Shown piece after piece: positions 43,810 to 52,453 of a stretch of DNA of 64,000 nt (positions are counted from its first letter, which is position 1; every line of letters begins with the position of its first letter). The notes under the pieces were generated by a model. It did not search any database and was not told where the DNA came from. It saw nothing but the letters and a program-made list of their open reading frames with translations. The translations under genes and the position numbers were made by a program. Origin of the DNA: Rhodobacter sp. (GTDB taxonomy: Bacteria > Pseudomonadota > Alphaproteobacteria > Rhodobacterales > Rhodobacteraceae); NCBI GenBank assembly GCA_020637555.1, contig JACKKF010000013.1:310001-374000 (forward strand). The letters are read 5' to 3'.

Positions 43810-45240
43810 ATGCGCCAGAGCCTAGCCGCCTTTGCTGCGTCCGATGCAGCCTCGATCCCGTTGCATGCCATCGCCGCGGAAACGCTGAATGACTGGCTGG
43901 ACAGCCAGCCCGAACGTGTGCGCACCTGGCTGGACGCGGTCGGGTTCAGGGCGGCGGCGGGTGAAACGGTCGCGGTGCCCGATGCGGCGGGTGGCCTGTC
44001 GATGGCCGTCTTTGGCCTGGGCGCGGGCAAGGCCCGGGCCCGGGGCCGCATGGCGCTGGGTGCCGCGCGCGGCAAGCTGCCGCTGGGCACCTATCACCTG
44101 GCCGGCGGATTCGATCCCGATGACCTGTCCGAGCAGTTGCTGGGCTGGCTGCTGGCCGGCTATCGGTTCGATCGCTTCCGCCGGCATGGCCAACCCGAAA
44201 GCGATCTGCCCATGCTCAAGGCGCCGCCGGGTGCCGATGCGCGCCGGATCGAAATCCTGGCCGCGGCGGAATGGCTGACGCGCGATCTCATCAACACGCC
44301 CGCCTCGCAGATGGGGCCCGAGGAACTGGAAACCGCGGTCCTCGCGCTGGCCGAGGAATTCGATGCCCAGGTGTCGGTCACCTATGACGACGATCTGCTG
44401 CACGAGAATTTCCCCCTGATCCACGCCGTCGGGCGGGCCTCGGACCGGATGCCGCGCCTGCTGGACCTGCGCTGGGGGGCCGAAGGGCCCCGCGTCACGC
44501 TGGTCGGCAAGGGCGTGTGCTTTGACACCGGCGGGCTGGACATCAAGCCAGCGGCCTCGATGGGATTGATGAAGAAGGACATGGGCGGCGCGGCGACGGT
44601 CCTCGGTCTGGCGCTGATGATCATGGCACTGGATTGGAAGGTGCGGCTGCGCGTGCTGATCCCGGCGGTCGAGAATGCGATTTCCGGTAGCGCGATGCGC
44701 CCGGGCGATATCGTGACCGCCCGCAACGGGCTGACGGTCGAAATCAACAACACCGATGCCGAAGGACGCCTGGTTCTGGCCGACGCGCTGGCGCTGGCGG
44801 CCGAGGAAGCACCCGACGCGCTGATCTGCATGGCGACGCTGACGGGGGCCGCGCGGGTCGCGCTGGGCCCCGATCTGCCGCCCTTCTATACCGACGACGA
44901 GGATCTGGCCCTCGCGCTGATGGACGGCGCCCGGATCGAGGCCGACCCCTTGTGGCGGATGCCCTTCCACGAACCCTATGAGGCGATGATCGAACCCGGC
45001 ATCGCCGATCTGGACAACGCACCGGGCGGCGGCATGGCCGGGTCGATCACCGCCGCGCTGTTCCTGCGCCGCTTTGTCGGCGACAGCCAGCGGTTCGCGC
45101 ATTTCGACATCTACGGATGGCAGCCAAAGGATGCGCCCGGCCGGCCCAAGGGGGGTGTCTCGCAGGCCGCGCGCGCGATCCTGTGGGCCCTCCCCGAGGT
45201 GCTGGGTCCCGAGATCGCCGGCCTCGACGAAACCCCATGA
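43810..45240 (+). CDS. Leucyl aminopeptidase family protein (M17)
   Basis: This 476-residue peptidase has a poorly conserved N-terminal domain (1–150) and the M17 catalytic domain. VGKGVCFDTGGLDIKP contains the Lys and Asp metal ligands, and NNTDAEGRL (about 313–321) the second set. MKKDMGGAATVLGLA is also standard. Two divalent metals cleave N-terminal residues in the cytoplasm. It overlaps the NlpC/P60 gene by 4 bases (ATGA), suggesting the two jointly break down peptidoglycan peptides. Confidence 0.92.
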   Translation: MRQSLAAFAASDAASIPLHAIAAETLNDWLDSQPERVRTWLDAVGFRAAAGETVAVPDAAGGLSMAVFGLGAGKARARGRMALGAARGKLPLGTYHLAGGFDPDDLSEQLLGWLLAGYRFDRFRRHGQPESDLPMLKAPPGADARRIEILAAAEWLTRDLINTPASQMGPEELETAVLALAEEFDAQVSVTYDDDLLHENFPLIHAVGRASDRMPRLLDLRWGAEGPRVTLVGKGVCFDTGGLDIKPAASMGLMKKDMGGAATVLGLALMIMALDWKVRLRVLIPAVENAISGSAMRPGDIVTARNGLTVEINNTDAEGRLVLADALALAAEEAPDALICMATLTGAARVALGPDLPPFYTDDEDLALALMDGARIEADPLWRMPFHEPYEAMIEPGIADLDNAPGGGMAGSITAALFLRRFVGDSQRFAHFDIYGWQPKDAPGRPKGGVSQAARAILWALPEVLGPEIAGLDETP

Positions 45241-46055
45241 CCGACCGCCGGTTCCTGCGCGCGGCGCGGGGCGTTGCGCATGACAGCCTGGCCGGCGCGC
45301 TGGAGGGACACCACCTGACCCCCGGGCTGTGGCACCGCATCGCCTGGCCGCTGGTCGATCTGTGCGACAGCCCGGGCGGTGCGCGCGACCGGCAACTGCT
45401 GATGGGCACCCGCTTTTGCGTTCTGACCTCCGAGGCGGGGCAGGTCTTTGGTTTCGACGAGGACGACGGCTACTGCGGCTGGCTCGAGTCCGGCGCGCTG
45501 GGCCCTGACAACGCCCCGACGCATTGGGTGGCCGCCCCCGCGACCCATCTCTACCCGGCGCCGGACATCAAGACGCGCGAAAGCGGCCGCCTGTCCATGG
45601 GCGCCCGCCTGCAGGTCACGGGATTCGAGGGCGCTTTTGCCGAAACCCCCGCGGGTTACGTTCCGCGCGTTCACCTGCGGGCGCTGGGCGACTGGCGCGA
45701 CGACCCGGTTGCGGCGGCGCGCGACCTTCTGGGCACACCCTATCTGTGGGGCGGCAACAGCCGCGACGGGATCGATTGTTCCGGGCTGGTGCAGGTCGCG
45801 CGACGGGCCTGCGGCCTGCCCTGTCCGCCCGACAGCGATCTGCAACGCGCCATGTCCGGCGCGGATGTGGTGCCGGGGGCCGAGGAACCCGGTGATCTGG
45901 TCTTTTGGGCCGGGCATGTCGCGCTGGTCCTTGCCCCGGGGCAGATGATTCACGCCAACGCCCATCACATGGCCGTCGTCATCGAGGACCTTGAGACCGC
46001 GATCGCGCGAATCGCAGCCGGTGGATCGCAGGTGCTGCGCAGGCTGCGGGTCTAG
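45237..46055 (+). CDS. NlpC/P60 family cysteine peptidase with SH3-like domains
   Basis: This is a 272-residue protein with no signal peptide. Residues 55–150 look like one or two bacterial SH3 domains (GTRFCVLTSEAGQVFGF, GYVPRVHLR). The NlpC/P60 domain spans about 155–265, with the catalytic Cys181 in GIDCSGLV, His227 in GHVALV and His239 in MIHANA. This matches gamma-D-glutamyl-L-diamino acid endopeptidases such as YkfC-type muropeptide recyclers. A cytosolic location and the coupled M17 gene fit recycling of cell-wall peptides. Confidence 0.9.
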   Translation: MTDRRFLRAARGVAHDSLAGALEGHHLTPGLWHRIAWPLVDLCDSPGGARDRQLLMGTRFCVLTSEAGQVFGFDEDDGYCGWLESGALGPDNAPTHWVAAPATHLYPAPDIKTRESGRLSMGARLQVTGFEGAFAETPAGYVPRVHLRALGDWRDDPVAAARDLLGTPYLWGGNSRDGIDCSGLVQVARRACGLPCPPDSDLQRAMSGADVVPGAEEPGDLVFWAGHVALVLAPGQMIHANAHHMAVVIEDLETAIARIAAGGSQVLRRLRV

Positions 46056-46060
46056 GCAGT

Positions 46061-46096
46061 GGGGCCGCCCCGCCGGGACGCTGGCGGGACGGCCCC
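46061..46096. terminator. Shared hairpin between converging NlpC/P60 and copper chaperone genes
   Basis: GGGGCCGCCCCGCC (46061–46074) pairs with GGCGGGACGGCCCC (46083–46096) with minor mismatch. It fills the 48-base space between two stop codons and could end transcription from both sides, although no T-run is present. Confidence 0.45.
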
Positions 46097-46103
46097 TGCA
46101 GGG

Positions 46104-46607
46104 TCAGTTGTCGGATTGTCCGTGCATCTGCCCGTGCATCTGCTGCCCGTGCTGCATGCCCATGCCTTGCATCGGCTGGCGTTCGTTATCGACGGTCACC
46201 GTGGCGACGAACTCGGACCCATCGGCGAACACCAGGGTCACGGGGAACTCGGCGCCCTGTTCCATGGCGGCGTGCAGGCCCATGAACATCACATGGTCAC
46301 CGCCGCGTTGCAGGGCGTGGTCGCCACCGGCGGGCACGTCGAACCCGTCCACCTGACGCATCTGCATCACGCCGTTCGCATCCGAGATGTGGGTGTGCAG
46401 CTCGGTCCGTTCGGCGATATCCGACCGCGCGCCGACAACGCGGCAATCGGTGGTGCCCTCATTGTGCATCACCATGAAGGCCGCGCCCGAGGGCGACATC
46501 GGCGTTGACGAACGGGCATAGGCATCATGCACCGAAAAGCCGTCGCAGGCGAGAGCGGGCATGGCAAGGGAAGCCGCGAACGCGGCCAGGGAAATCGTGC
46601 GGATCAT
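46104..46607 (-). CDS. Periplasmic copper chaperone PCu(A)C with Met/His-rich tail
   Basis: This 167-residue exported protein has a signal peptide at 1–20 (AMPALA) and a PCu(A)C domain. The copper motif H-x-x10-M-x21-H-x-M is exact: H71, M83, H105 and M107. The extra C-terminus (about 145–163, MQGMGMQHGQQMHGQMHG) adds several Met and His ligands. The family delivers copper to cytochrome oxidase CuA or stores it. It lies 42 bases after a small cysteine-containing exported protein that probably belongs to the same system. Confidence 0.92.
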   Translation of the reverse strand: MIRTISLAAFAASLAMPALACDGFSVHDAYARSSTPMSPSGAAFMVMHNEGTTDCRVVGARSDIAERTELHTHISDANGVMQMRQVDGFDVPAGGDHALQRGGDHVMFMGLHAAMEQGAEFPVTLVFADGSEFVATVTVDNERQPMQGMGMQHGQQMHGQMHGQSDN

Positions 46608-46649
46608 GGCACTTGTCCTGTCTGTTGAAAGGTCTGAAAGGGGGAAGGA

Positions 46650-47006
46650 TCAGACCCCGGCAGGGGGTGCGCGCGACAGCCAGTGAACCGGCGCCTCGGG
46701 CTGATGGACCAGCGTGACGCGGCGCGCATAGCGCACGGGTGTCAATCGGCTGGGCGCGCGGATCAGGGGGGTGACCGAATCCGTCAATGCCGCCAGCGCG
46801 GGCACGCAGTCGGGGCACAGGATCATCGGTCCGTCCGGAACCGGATTGCCCTGGGCATCGATGGTTATGGTGGTGACGCCATAGCCCGTGCAGACCACCG
46901 TCTGGCCCACCGCCCGCGCCTGATGGCGGGCGCTGGCCATGGTGTAGGAGCCGCTGACAAGCAGCAGCACCAGAAGGACCAGCTGAAGGGCGCGAAACGG
47001 CTTCAT
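46650..47006 (-). CDS. Small exported protein with Cys pair, copper-associated
   Basis: This 118-residue protein begins with a hydrophobic signal or anchor (PFRALQLVLLVLLLVSGSYTM). The centre reads VVCTGYGVTTITIDAQGNPV and then MILCPDCVPAL, giving three cysteines including CPDC, which could bind metal. It resembles the DUF2946-type proteins found with copper genes, though I am not certain of the family. It is transcribed just ahead of the PCu(A)C gene and likely shares its promoter and function. Confidence 0.68.
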   Translation of the reverse strand: MKPFRALQLVLLVLLLVSGSYTMASARHQARAVGQTVVCTGYGVTTITIDAQGNPVPDGPMILCPDCVPALAALTDSVTPLIRAPSRLTPVRYARRVTLVHQPEAPVHWLSRAPPAGV

Positions 47007-47038
47007 GCGCGCAATCTAATACCGGTTCCCGCCGGGCG

Positions 47039-47665
47039 CTAGTGCGACCAAACGCGCGGGATCAGCGCCTTGATCCGGCCCGCGTGGCCGCGGGGCGCGG
47101 CGCAGGCGTCGGCGGTCAGGGCACGGGCGTCGTCCATCAGCGACTCGGGTGCGCACAGCCGGTCGACCAGGCCCCAGGCCAGGGCCTCGGGGGCCTCGAT
47201 CCTTGCGCCGGCCATCAGGATCAGGCGACTGCGCCCGGCCCCGATCAGGGCCGCCATGCGCGCCGGGTCCGACGGTTGCGGCAGATAGCCCAGCTTCATC
47301 ACCGGATAGAAGAACTTTGCCGCAGGCACGGCGAGCCGGATGTCACAGGCCAGCGCCATGCCGAAGGCACCGCCTGCAAGCGTGCCGTTGAGCGCCGCGA
47401 TGGTCAGGCAGGGCAGCGCGGCGAGGGTTCCTGACAGGTCCTCCCATATCGGGTCGGTGGCCAGACCGGCGCGGGCCTCGTCCAGATCGGCGCCGGCGGA
47501 AAAGACCTTGCCCGCACCGGTAAGGATCACGGCCTCGGCCCGCTGTCCCGCATCGCGCAGGTGGTCGATCAGCGTGACCATCATCGACCGGGTCAATGAG
47601 TTCGCCTTGTCCGGGCGATCCAGGGTCAGGATCGTCAGCGCGCCATCGTCATCGCGGCGGATCAT
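47039..47665 (-). CDS. Enoyl-CoA hydratase/isomerase family protein
   Basis: This 208-residue crotonase is shorter than the usual 255–260. The oxyanion-hole segments are KVFSAGADLDEA and NGTLAGGAFGMALACDIRL. The catalytic Glu of classical hydratases is not obvious: KLGYLPQPSDPARMAALIG has none in the usual place, so the reaction may be an isomerisation or hydrolysis. It overlaps the SDR gene by 4 bases (ATGA), implying a shared pathway for an acyl-CoA. Confidence 0.85.
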   Translation of the reverse strand: MIRRDDDGALTILTLDRPDKANSLTRSMMVTLIDHLRDAGQRAEAVILTGAGKVFSAGADLDEARAGLATDPIWEDLSGTLAALPCLTIAALNGTLAGGAFGMALACDIRLAVPAAKFFYPVMKLGYLPQPSDPARMAALIGAGRSRLILMAGARIEAPEALAWGLVDRLCAPESLMDDARALTADACAAPRGHAGRIKALIPRVWSH

Positions 47666-48432
47666 GCGACCAACCCCAGCCGCTTGCGAATCTCCTCATC
47701 GCGCAGGGTGACCTCGCCGCCCCGGAACGCGTCGGAATCGGACGAACACATCCACAGAAGCGCCTCGGCCGGCCATTCGGCGGGCACATGCGCGGACCAG
47801 TCCAGCTGGCTGACGGCATTCACGCCAGAGCCCTTGATCGCGCGCTGCATGTCGGTGGCCACGGTTCCCGGTGACAACGACAGGACACGCACGCTGCGCC
47901 CCGCTTCCAGATGCGCGGCCCGGGTCAGCATGATCGCACCGGCTTTCGAGGCACAGTAACCGCTCCATCCCTCAAGCGGGTTATAGGCCGCGCCCGACCC
48001 GACGGTCAGGATGGTGCCGCCCCCGGCCTGCGCCTGCATCACCGGCAGCGCCGCGCGCATGCCGTGAAAGACGCCCTTGAGGTTCACGTCGATCTGGCGG
48101 CCCCAGGCCTCGGGATCGGCGCGCGACAGCAGCGCGATCGGATCGATCACGCCGGCGTTGTTGATCAGCACATCAAGGCGGCCATGCGCCTGCACCATCG
48201 CCTGAACCGCCGCCGCGACCTGGCCCGCGTCGGCCACGTCGCAGGGGATCAGCGGTGCGCCCACCGCGTCGGCGACTTCCTGCAGCGCGTCCGAGGGACG
48301 CCCGGCCAGCCCCAGTTTCGCCCCTGCCGCCGCAAAGCGCCGTGCCGCCGCGGCGCCGATACCCCGGCTTGCCCCGGTGATCAGCACGGCCTTGCCTGCG
48401 ACCGCGTCGGCCCAATGTGTCGTGTCCTGCAT
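47662..48432 (-). CDS. Short-chain dehydrogenase/reductase
   Basis: This 256-residue classical SDR has the nucleotide motif TGASRGIGAAAAR (about 21–33), NNAG and the catalytic YCASK, with a Ser upstream (VGSGAAYNP). A typical LSPGTVATDMQ loop follows. The cofactor-site Arg after the second strand (GRPSD) suggests NADP. The start at 48432 (MQDTTHWADAV) is chosen because the sequence further upstream has no family similarity. The substrate is unknown; the coupled crotonase suggests a hydroxyacyl-CoA or related compound. Confidence 0.88.
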   Translation of the reverse strand: MQDTTHWADAVAGKAVLITGASRGIGAAAARRFAAAGAKLGLAGRPSDALQEVADAVGAPLIPCDVADAGQVAAAVQAMVQAHGRLDVLINNAGVIDPIALLSRADPEAWGRQIDVNLKGVFHGMRAALPVMQAQAGGGTILTVGSGAAYNPLEGWSGYCASKAGAIMLTRAAHLEAGRSVRVLSLSPGTVATDMQRAIKGSGVNAVSQLDWSAHVPAEWPAEALLWMCSSDSDAFRGGEVTLRDEEIRKRLGLVA

Positions 48433-48577
48433 CGTGGTCCCCCATCCTGTCCGGTTCTTGGTAACGCGCAGTTTTATGCCTGACCATATGGACGTTGCGG
48501 CTTTTCGCTTGACCCTCAGGGGGGGTGGGGCAGAATCCCCGCATGTTTTGCCGCTGGGCCCAAGGGAGTTATTCCAC

Positions 48578-50065
48578 ATGTTTCATCGACCCATTCCGTT
48601 GAGCGCCGCCCTGGTCGCCGCGATGTTGCCGCTGGCTGCCGGTGCCCAGCAGATGACCGCAAAGGATGCCTGGGACTCGTTGCGCGCGCTGGCCGCCGAC
48701 AACGGGCTGGCCATCACCGCACAGGGGGTCAGCGATTTCGGCACCGCGATCGAGGCGCGCGGCGTGCATATCTTTCCGGCCGACGAACCCAATGCGATGG
48801 TCATCGGCATGGCCGACCTGCGGGTCGAACCGCGCGGCGACCTGGTCGCGTTGATCCCGTCGGAAACCGTGACCCTGGACATGCTGTCGGGCAGTGTCGC
48901 GCGCTCGTTCGAGATCCACCAGACCGGCGAGATCCGGGGCAACCTGACCGAAGACAACGCCGCGCTGGACCTGTCCTTTGGCGCGTTTTCGGTGCGGCTG
49001 ATGTCGTCGAATCGCCGGGGCGCCCCGCTGGGCGAGGCGATCAACGTGGATCTGAGCGGGCTCGACGGGTCGATGCGGGCCACGCGCGACGGCTCGGCCG
49101 ACGTCACGCTGGGGTTTGCGGGCGCGCGCTACGCCTACACCCTGCCCGAGGGCTTCCCGGGAAGCGAGGGCGCGGTGACGGCCTCGGGTGCGATGGACGC
49201 GATGCACATGGAGTTTTCGGGCACCGAACTGGACATGCTGGGTGCGCTGGAAGATACGCCCGGCGCCCTGCGGGCCGCCTTTGACGCGGGTTTTCACGCG
49301 CGGCTCAGCATGACGACCGAGGGCGGGCAGGGGTCCTCCAGCCAGATCCTGCAGGGGGCCGCGCTGTCGATGGATACGCAATCGGGCCCGTCGACCATGA
49401 CGCTCAATATCGCGGATGGTCGGTTCGATCTGGAGATGGACGCCGCCGCGGCGCAATTCTCGGGCGATTTCGCCGGGGTTTCGGGCCAGTTCAGCATGGA
49501 CGGCATGGGGGTGAACATGGGCGGGCCGCTCGTCGTCACGCCGGATTCGCAACCCGTGCGCTATGCGTTCCATCTGGATAATGCCCTTCCCTCGCCCGAA
49601 CTGCTGGCCATGGTCAATGCGGGTGATTTTGCCGGCGAAAGCCTGTCTCTGGCGCTGGACCTGCGCGCCGATGCCCGCCTGACCGAGGAACTGGGCCCCG
49701 ATTTCGGGGACGGCCGCACGCCGCCCTTCGACGTGGATCAGGTGCTGCTGGACCAGTTGCTGCTGCGCGTCGGCGACAGCGAATTCACCGGAAGCGGGGC
49801 GGCCACGCTGATCGGCGGTCTGGCCGGCCAGATGCGGCAGGGCATGCCCGATGCAAACGGCGATTTCACCTTTGACCTGGTGGGCGGGCAGCGCCTGCTG
49901 GACCGTTTGACCGCATTGGGCCTGGTGCCGCAGGATCAGCTGTTCTTCGTGCGGATGATGATGAACGGCCTGGGGCAGCCGGTGGGCGAAGATCACCTGC
50001 GATCCGAGGTTGCGCTGCGGCCCGGTGGCGCGATCACCGTCAACGGCGCGCCGCTGCCGTTCTGA
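48578..50065 (+). CDS. DUF2125 domain protein, exported
   Basis: This 495-residue protein has a signal peptide (1–23, PLAAGAQ) and a long beta-rich periplasmic domain with the repeated alternating pattern of DUF2125/AsmA-like proteins (MTLNIADGRFDLEMDA, GVSGQFSMDGMGVNM). It ends in a terminal beta segment (AITVNGAPLPF). Function is unknown; the family is largely restricted to alphaproteobacteria. AAGGGAG lies upstream of the ATG at 48578. The racemase-family gene begins 2 bases after its stop. Confidence 0.8.
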   Translation: MFHRPIPLSAALVAAMLPLAAGAQQMTAKDAWDSLRALAADNGLAITAQGVSDFGTAIEARGVHIFPADEPNAMVIGMADLRVEPRGDLVALIPSETVTLDMLSGSVARSFEIHQTGEIRGNLTEDNAALDLSFGAFSVRLMSSNRRGAPLGEAINVDLSGLDGSMRATRDGSADVTLGFAGARYAYTLPEGFPGSEGAVTASGAMDAMHMEFSGTELDMLGALEDTPGALRAAFDAGFHARLSMTTEGGQGSSSQILQGAALSMDTQSGPSTMTLNIADGRFDLEMDAAAAQFSGDFAGVSGQFSMDGMGVNMGGPLVVTPDSQPVRYAFHLDNALPSPELLAMVNAGDFAGESLSLALDLRADARLTEELGPDFGDGRTPPFDVDQVLLDQLLLRVGDSEFTGSGAATLIGGLAGQMRQGMPDANGDFTFDLVGGQRLLDRLTALGLVPQDQLFFVRMMMNGLGQPVGEDHLRSEVALRPGGAITVNGAPLPF

Positions 50066-50067
50066 CC

Positions 50068-51087
50068 GTGCGCAGCGCCCGACACATCCAGGTCGTTGGG
50101 TGCCACGCCGAGGGCGAGGTGGGCGATGTCATCACCGGTGGCGTCGCCCCGCCGCCCGGCGAGACCCTGTGGGAGCAGGCGCGCTGGCTCGCCCGGGACG
50201 GCGGTCTGCGCGACTTCGTCCTGAACGAGCCGCGCGGCGGGGTGTTTCGGCATGTGAACCTGCTGGTGCCCCCCAAGGACCCGCGCGCGCAGATGGGGTT
50301 CATCATCATGGAGCCGATGCACACGCCGCCGATGTCGGGCTCGAACGCGATCTGCGTGGCAACGGTGCTGCTGGAGACCGGTATCCTGCCGATGGCCGAG
50401 CCGGAGACCCACCTTGTGCTCGAGGCGCCGGGCGGGCTTGTCCAGGTGCGCGCGGAGTGTGCGGACGGGCAGGTGAACCGCGTGCATGTGCGAAACGTGC
50501 CCAGTTTTGCCGCCCGTCTGGACGCGCCGCTTGAGGTGCCGGGCCTGGGGACGCTGACCGTTGACACCGCCTATGGCGGCGACAGTTTCGTGGTGGTCGA
50601 CGCACGGGCGCTCGGCTTTGACCTGACGCCGGACGAGGCGCGCGACCTGGCCGAACTGGGCGTGCGCATCACGTCGAACGCGAACAAGCAACTGGGCTTC
50701 CATCATCCGCAGCACCCCGACTGGACGCATGTTTCCTTCTGTCTGTTCGCAGGTCCCCTCGAGGATGGGCACCGAACCCGCCATGCCGTCGCCATCGAAC
50801 CTGGCAAGATCGACCGCTCACCCACCGGCACGGGGGTGTCGGCGCGTCTGGCATTGCTGGCGGCACGCGGCATCGCAGGGCCTGGATTCGCGCTGACCGC
50901 GCAATCGCTGATCGGATCGACGTTCACGGGCACGATTGTCGAACGCGGCCTGATGGGTGACCTGCCCTGCGTCATGCCGGAAATCAGCGGACGCGCCTGG
51001 CTTACCGGCACCGCGCAGCTGATGCTGGACCCGCGCGATCCATGGCCCCGGGGCTACCGCCTGTCGGATACCTGGCCAGGGGCGTGA
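50068..51087 (+). CDS. Proline racemase superfamily protein with Ser/Thr catalytic pair
   Basis: This is a 339-residue proline racemase/hydroxyproline epimerase homologue. Family motifs are clear: CHAEGEVGDVI, FIIMEPMHTPPMSGSN, DTAYGGDSFVVVDA, ITSNANKQLGF and DRSPTGTG. The two catalytic cysteines are both replaced, the first by Ser90 (MSGSN instead of MCGHG) and the second by Thr253 (SPTG instead of SPCG). A Thr at the second position is known from trans-3-hydroxyproline dehydratases, so a dehydratase role is more likely than racemisation. It starts at GTG and depends on coupling to the preceding gene, as no ribosome site is visible. Confidence 0.88.
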   Translation: MRSARHIQVVGCHAEGEVGDVITGGVAPPPGETLWEQARWLARDGGLRDFVLNEPRGGVFRHVNLLVPPKDPRAQMGFIIMEPMHTPPMSGSNAICVATVLLETGILPMAEPETHLVLEAPGGLVQVRAECADGQVNRVHVRNVPSFAARLDAPLEVPGLGTLTVDTAYGGDSFVVVDARALGFDLTPDEARDLAELGVRITSNANKQLGFHHPQHPDWTHVSFCLFAGPLEDGHRTRHAVAIEPGKIDRSPTGTGVSARLALLAARGIAGPGFALTAQSLIGSTFTGTIVERGLMGDLPCVMPEISGRAWLTGTAQLMLDPRDPWPRGYRLSDTWPGA

Positions 51088-51097
51088 CACGCGGTAA

Positions 51098-51117
51098 GGT
51101 GCGTGCTTGCACGCACC
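51098..51117. repeat. 9-bp inverted repeat element (GGTGCGTGC…GCACGCACC)
   Basis: GGTGCGTGC (51098–51106) and GCACGCACC (51109–51117) flank TT, giving an almost loop-free palindrome bordered by TAA and CTA. I recall palindromes of this form between genes in other Rhodobacteraceae genomes. The remaining bases to 51337 show no gene. Confidence 0.55.
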
Positions 51118-51337
51118 CTACGGGCGGCCGGGGTCTTGTTTTTCCGCCGGTGCCCTGCTACCCCGCCTGCCATGTTCACGCCGATGACCCTCAAGCGCAC
51201 TGAAAAGACCACCGCTCTGGCGGCAGGGTCCGAGGTGTGCGCGGTTCGGCGGCCGAACTGAACCCCCCTCAGCCCTGCCGGAAACCGGACGGGGCATGCG
51301 GCAGGTAACCGGTCCCGTCCTCTCTTGGAGATCGACG

Positions 51338-52414
51338 ATGACCGACGTTCTGGACCCGCCCGCCCCATCTTTCGCGCCCGCGCGCATCAACCGCCGTTTG
51401 CCGGCCCATCCCGTCGTTGCCATCGTCGGCGCAACCGGCGCGGTGGGGGTCGAACTGATCGAAAGCCTGACCTCGCGCGATTTTCCGGTGGCCGAGTTGC
51501 GGCTGCTGGCCTCGGCCCGTTCGGCGGGAACGCGGTTGCCCTTTCGGGGCCGCGACCTTGTGGTGCGGGACTTGACCGAGGACAGCTTTGCCGGTGTCGA
51601 TGTCGCCTTCTTTTCCGCCGGCGCGGCCGTCTCGCGCCGGTTCGCGCCGATCGCGGTCAACGCGGGTGCGGTGGTGATCGACAATTCCTCGGCCTTTCGC
51701 ATGGTGCCCGAGGTGCCGCTGATCGTGCCCGAAGTGAACGCCCCTGCGATGGTCGCGCATGGTGGGCTCATCGCGAATCCCAACTGTGTCGCGGCGATCC
51801 TGACGGTCGCCCTGGCCCCGCTGGCGCAGGCCGCGCGTATCCGCCGGCTCTCCGTGGCGACCTATCAGGCGGCGTCGGGCGCAGGAGCGGCGGCGATGGA
51901 GGAACTGCGTCAGGCGACGGGCGCCTGTCTTGAGGGGCGCAGCCTGCCGCCCAGGGTTCTGCCGCACCCCTGTGCATTCAACATCTTTTCGCACAACGCC
52001 GCCGTGGACCCCGAGACCGGCTATAACGGTGAGGAAGAGAAGGTCATCGCCGAGACCCGCCGCATTCTGGGCCGGCCCGATCTGCCGGTGGGCATCACGT
52101 GCATCCGGGTTCCGGTGTTGCGGGCGCATGGCATGGCGGTCTCGGTCGAATTCGAGACCGCGCTTTCGGTGGACGAGGCCCGCCGCCTGATTGCGGCCGC
52201 GCCCGGGCTGCGGCTGGTCGATGACCGCGCGGCCAACCATTTCCCCATGCCGGTTGAAGCCAGCGGTCAGGAGGAGGTTCTGGTCGGCCGTCTGCGGCAG
52301 GATCTGGGCGATCCCTCGGGCCGGTCGCTGGCCCTCTTTCTGGTGGGCGATCAACTGCTCAAAGGCGCGGCCCTGAACGCGGTGCAGATCGCCGAGGCCC
52401 TGTTGCCGCGATAA
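51338..52414 (+). CDS. Aspartate-semialdehyde dehydrogenase family protein (second copy)
   Basis: This is a 358-residue intact ASADH homologue: NADP motif VAIVGATGAVGVEL, catalytic Cys in ANPNCVAAIL, active-site STYQ-equivalent VATYQAASGAGA, and C-terminal LKGAALNAVQIAEALL. It has a longer N-terminus than usual (about 25 residues, Pro-rich) and is clearly diverged from the 15689–16713 copy. GGAG precedes the ATG. It may be a specialised paralogue acting on another acyl phosphate, or a back-up Asd. Confidence 0.88.
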   Translation: MTDVLDPPAPSFAPARINRRLPAHPVVAIVGATGAVGVELIESLTSRDFPVAELRLLASARSAGTRLPFRGRDLVVRDLTEDSFAGVDVAFFSAGAAVSRRFAPIAVNAGAVVIDNSSAFRMVPEVPLIVPEVNAPAMVAHGGLIANPNCVAAILTVALAPLAQAARIRRLSVATYQAASGAGAAAMEELRQATGACLEGRSLPPRVLPHPCAFNIFSHNAAVDPETGYNGEEEKVIAETRRILGRPDLPVGITCIRVPVLRAHGMAVSVEFETALSVDEARRLIAAAPGLRLVDDRAANHFPMPVEASGQEEVLVGRLRQDLGDPSGRSLALFLVGDQLLKGAALNAVQIAEALLPR

Positions 52415-52453
52415 CGGACAGCCCGAGGCGGGCGCGCGCTCAGGGCGCCTGCC

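Noticed and set aside
50068..51087. Simple annotation as proline racemase
   Set aside because: Both catalytic cysteines are replaced (Ser90, Thr253), so racemase activity is unlikely although the family is right.
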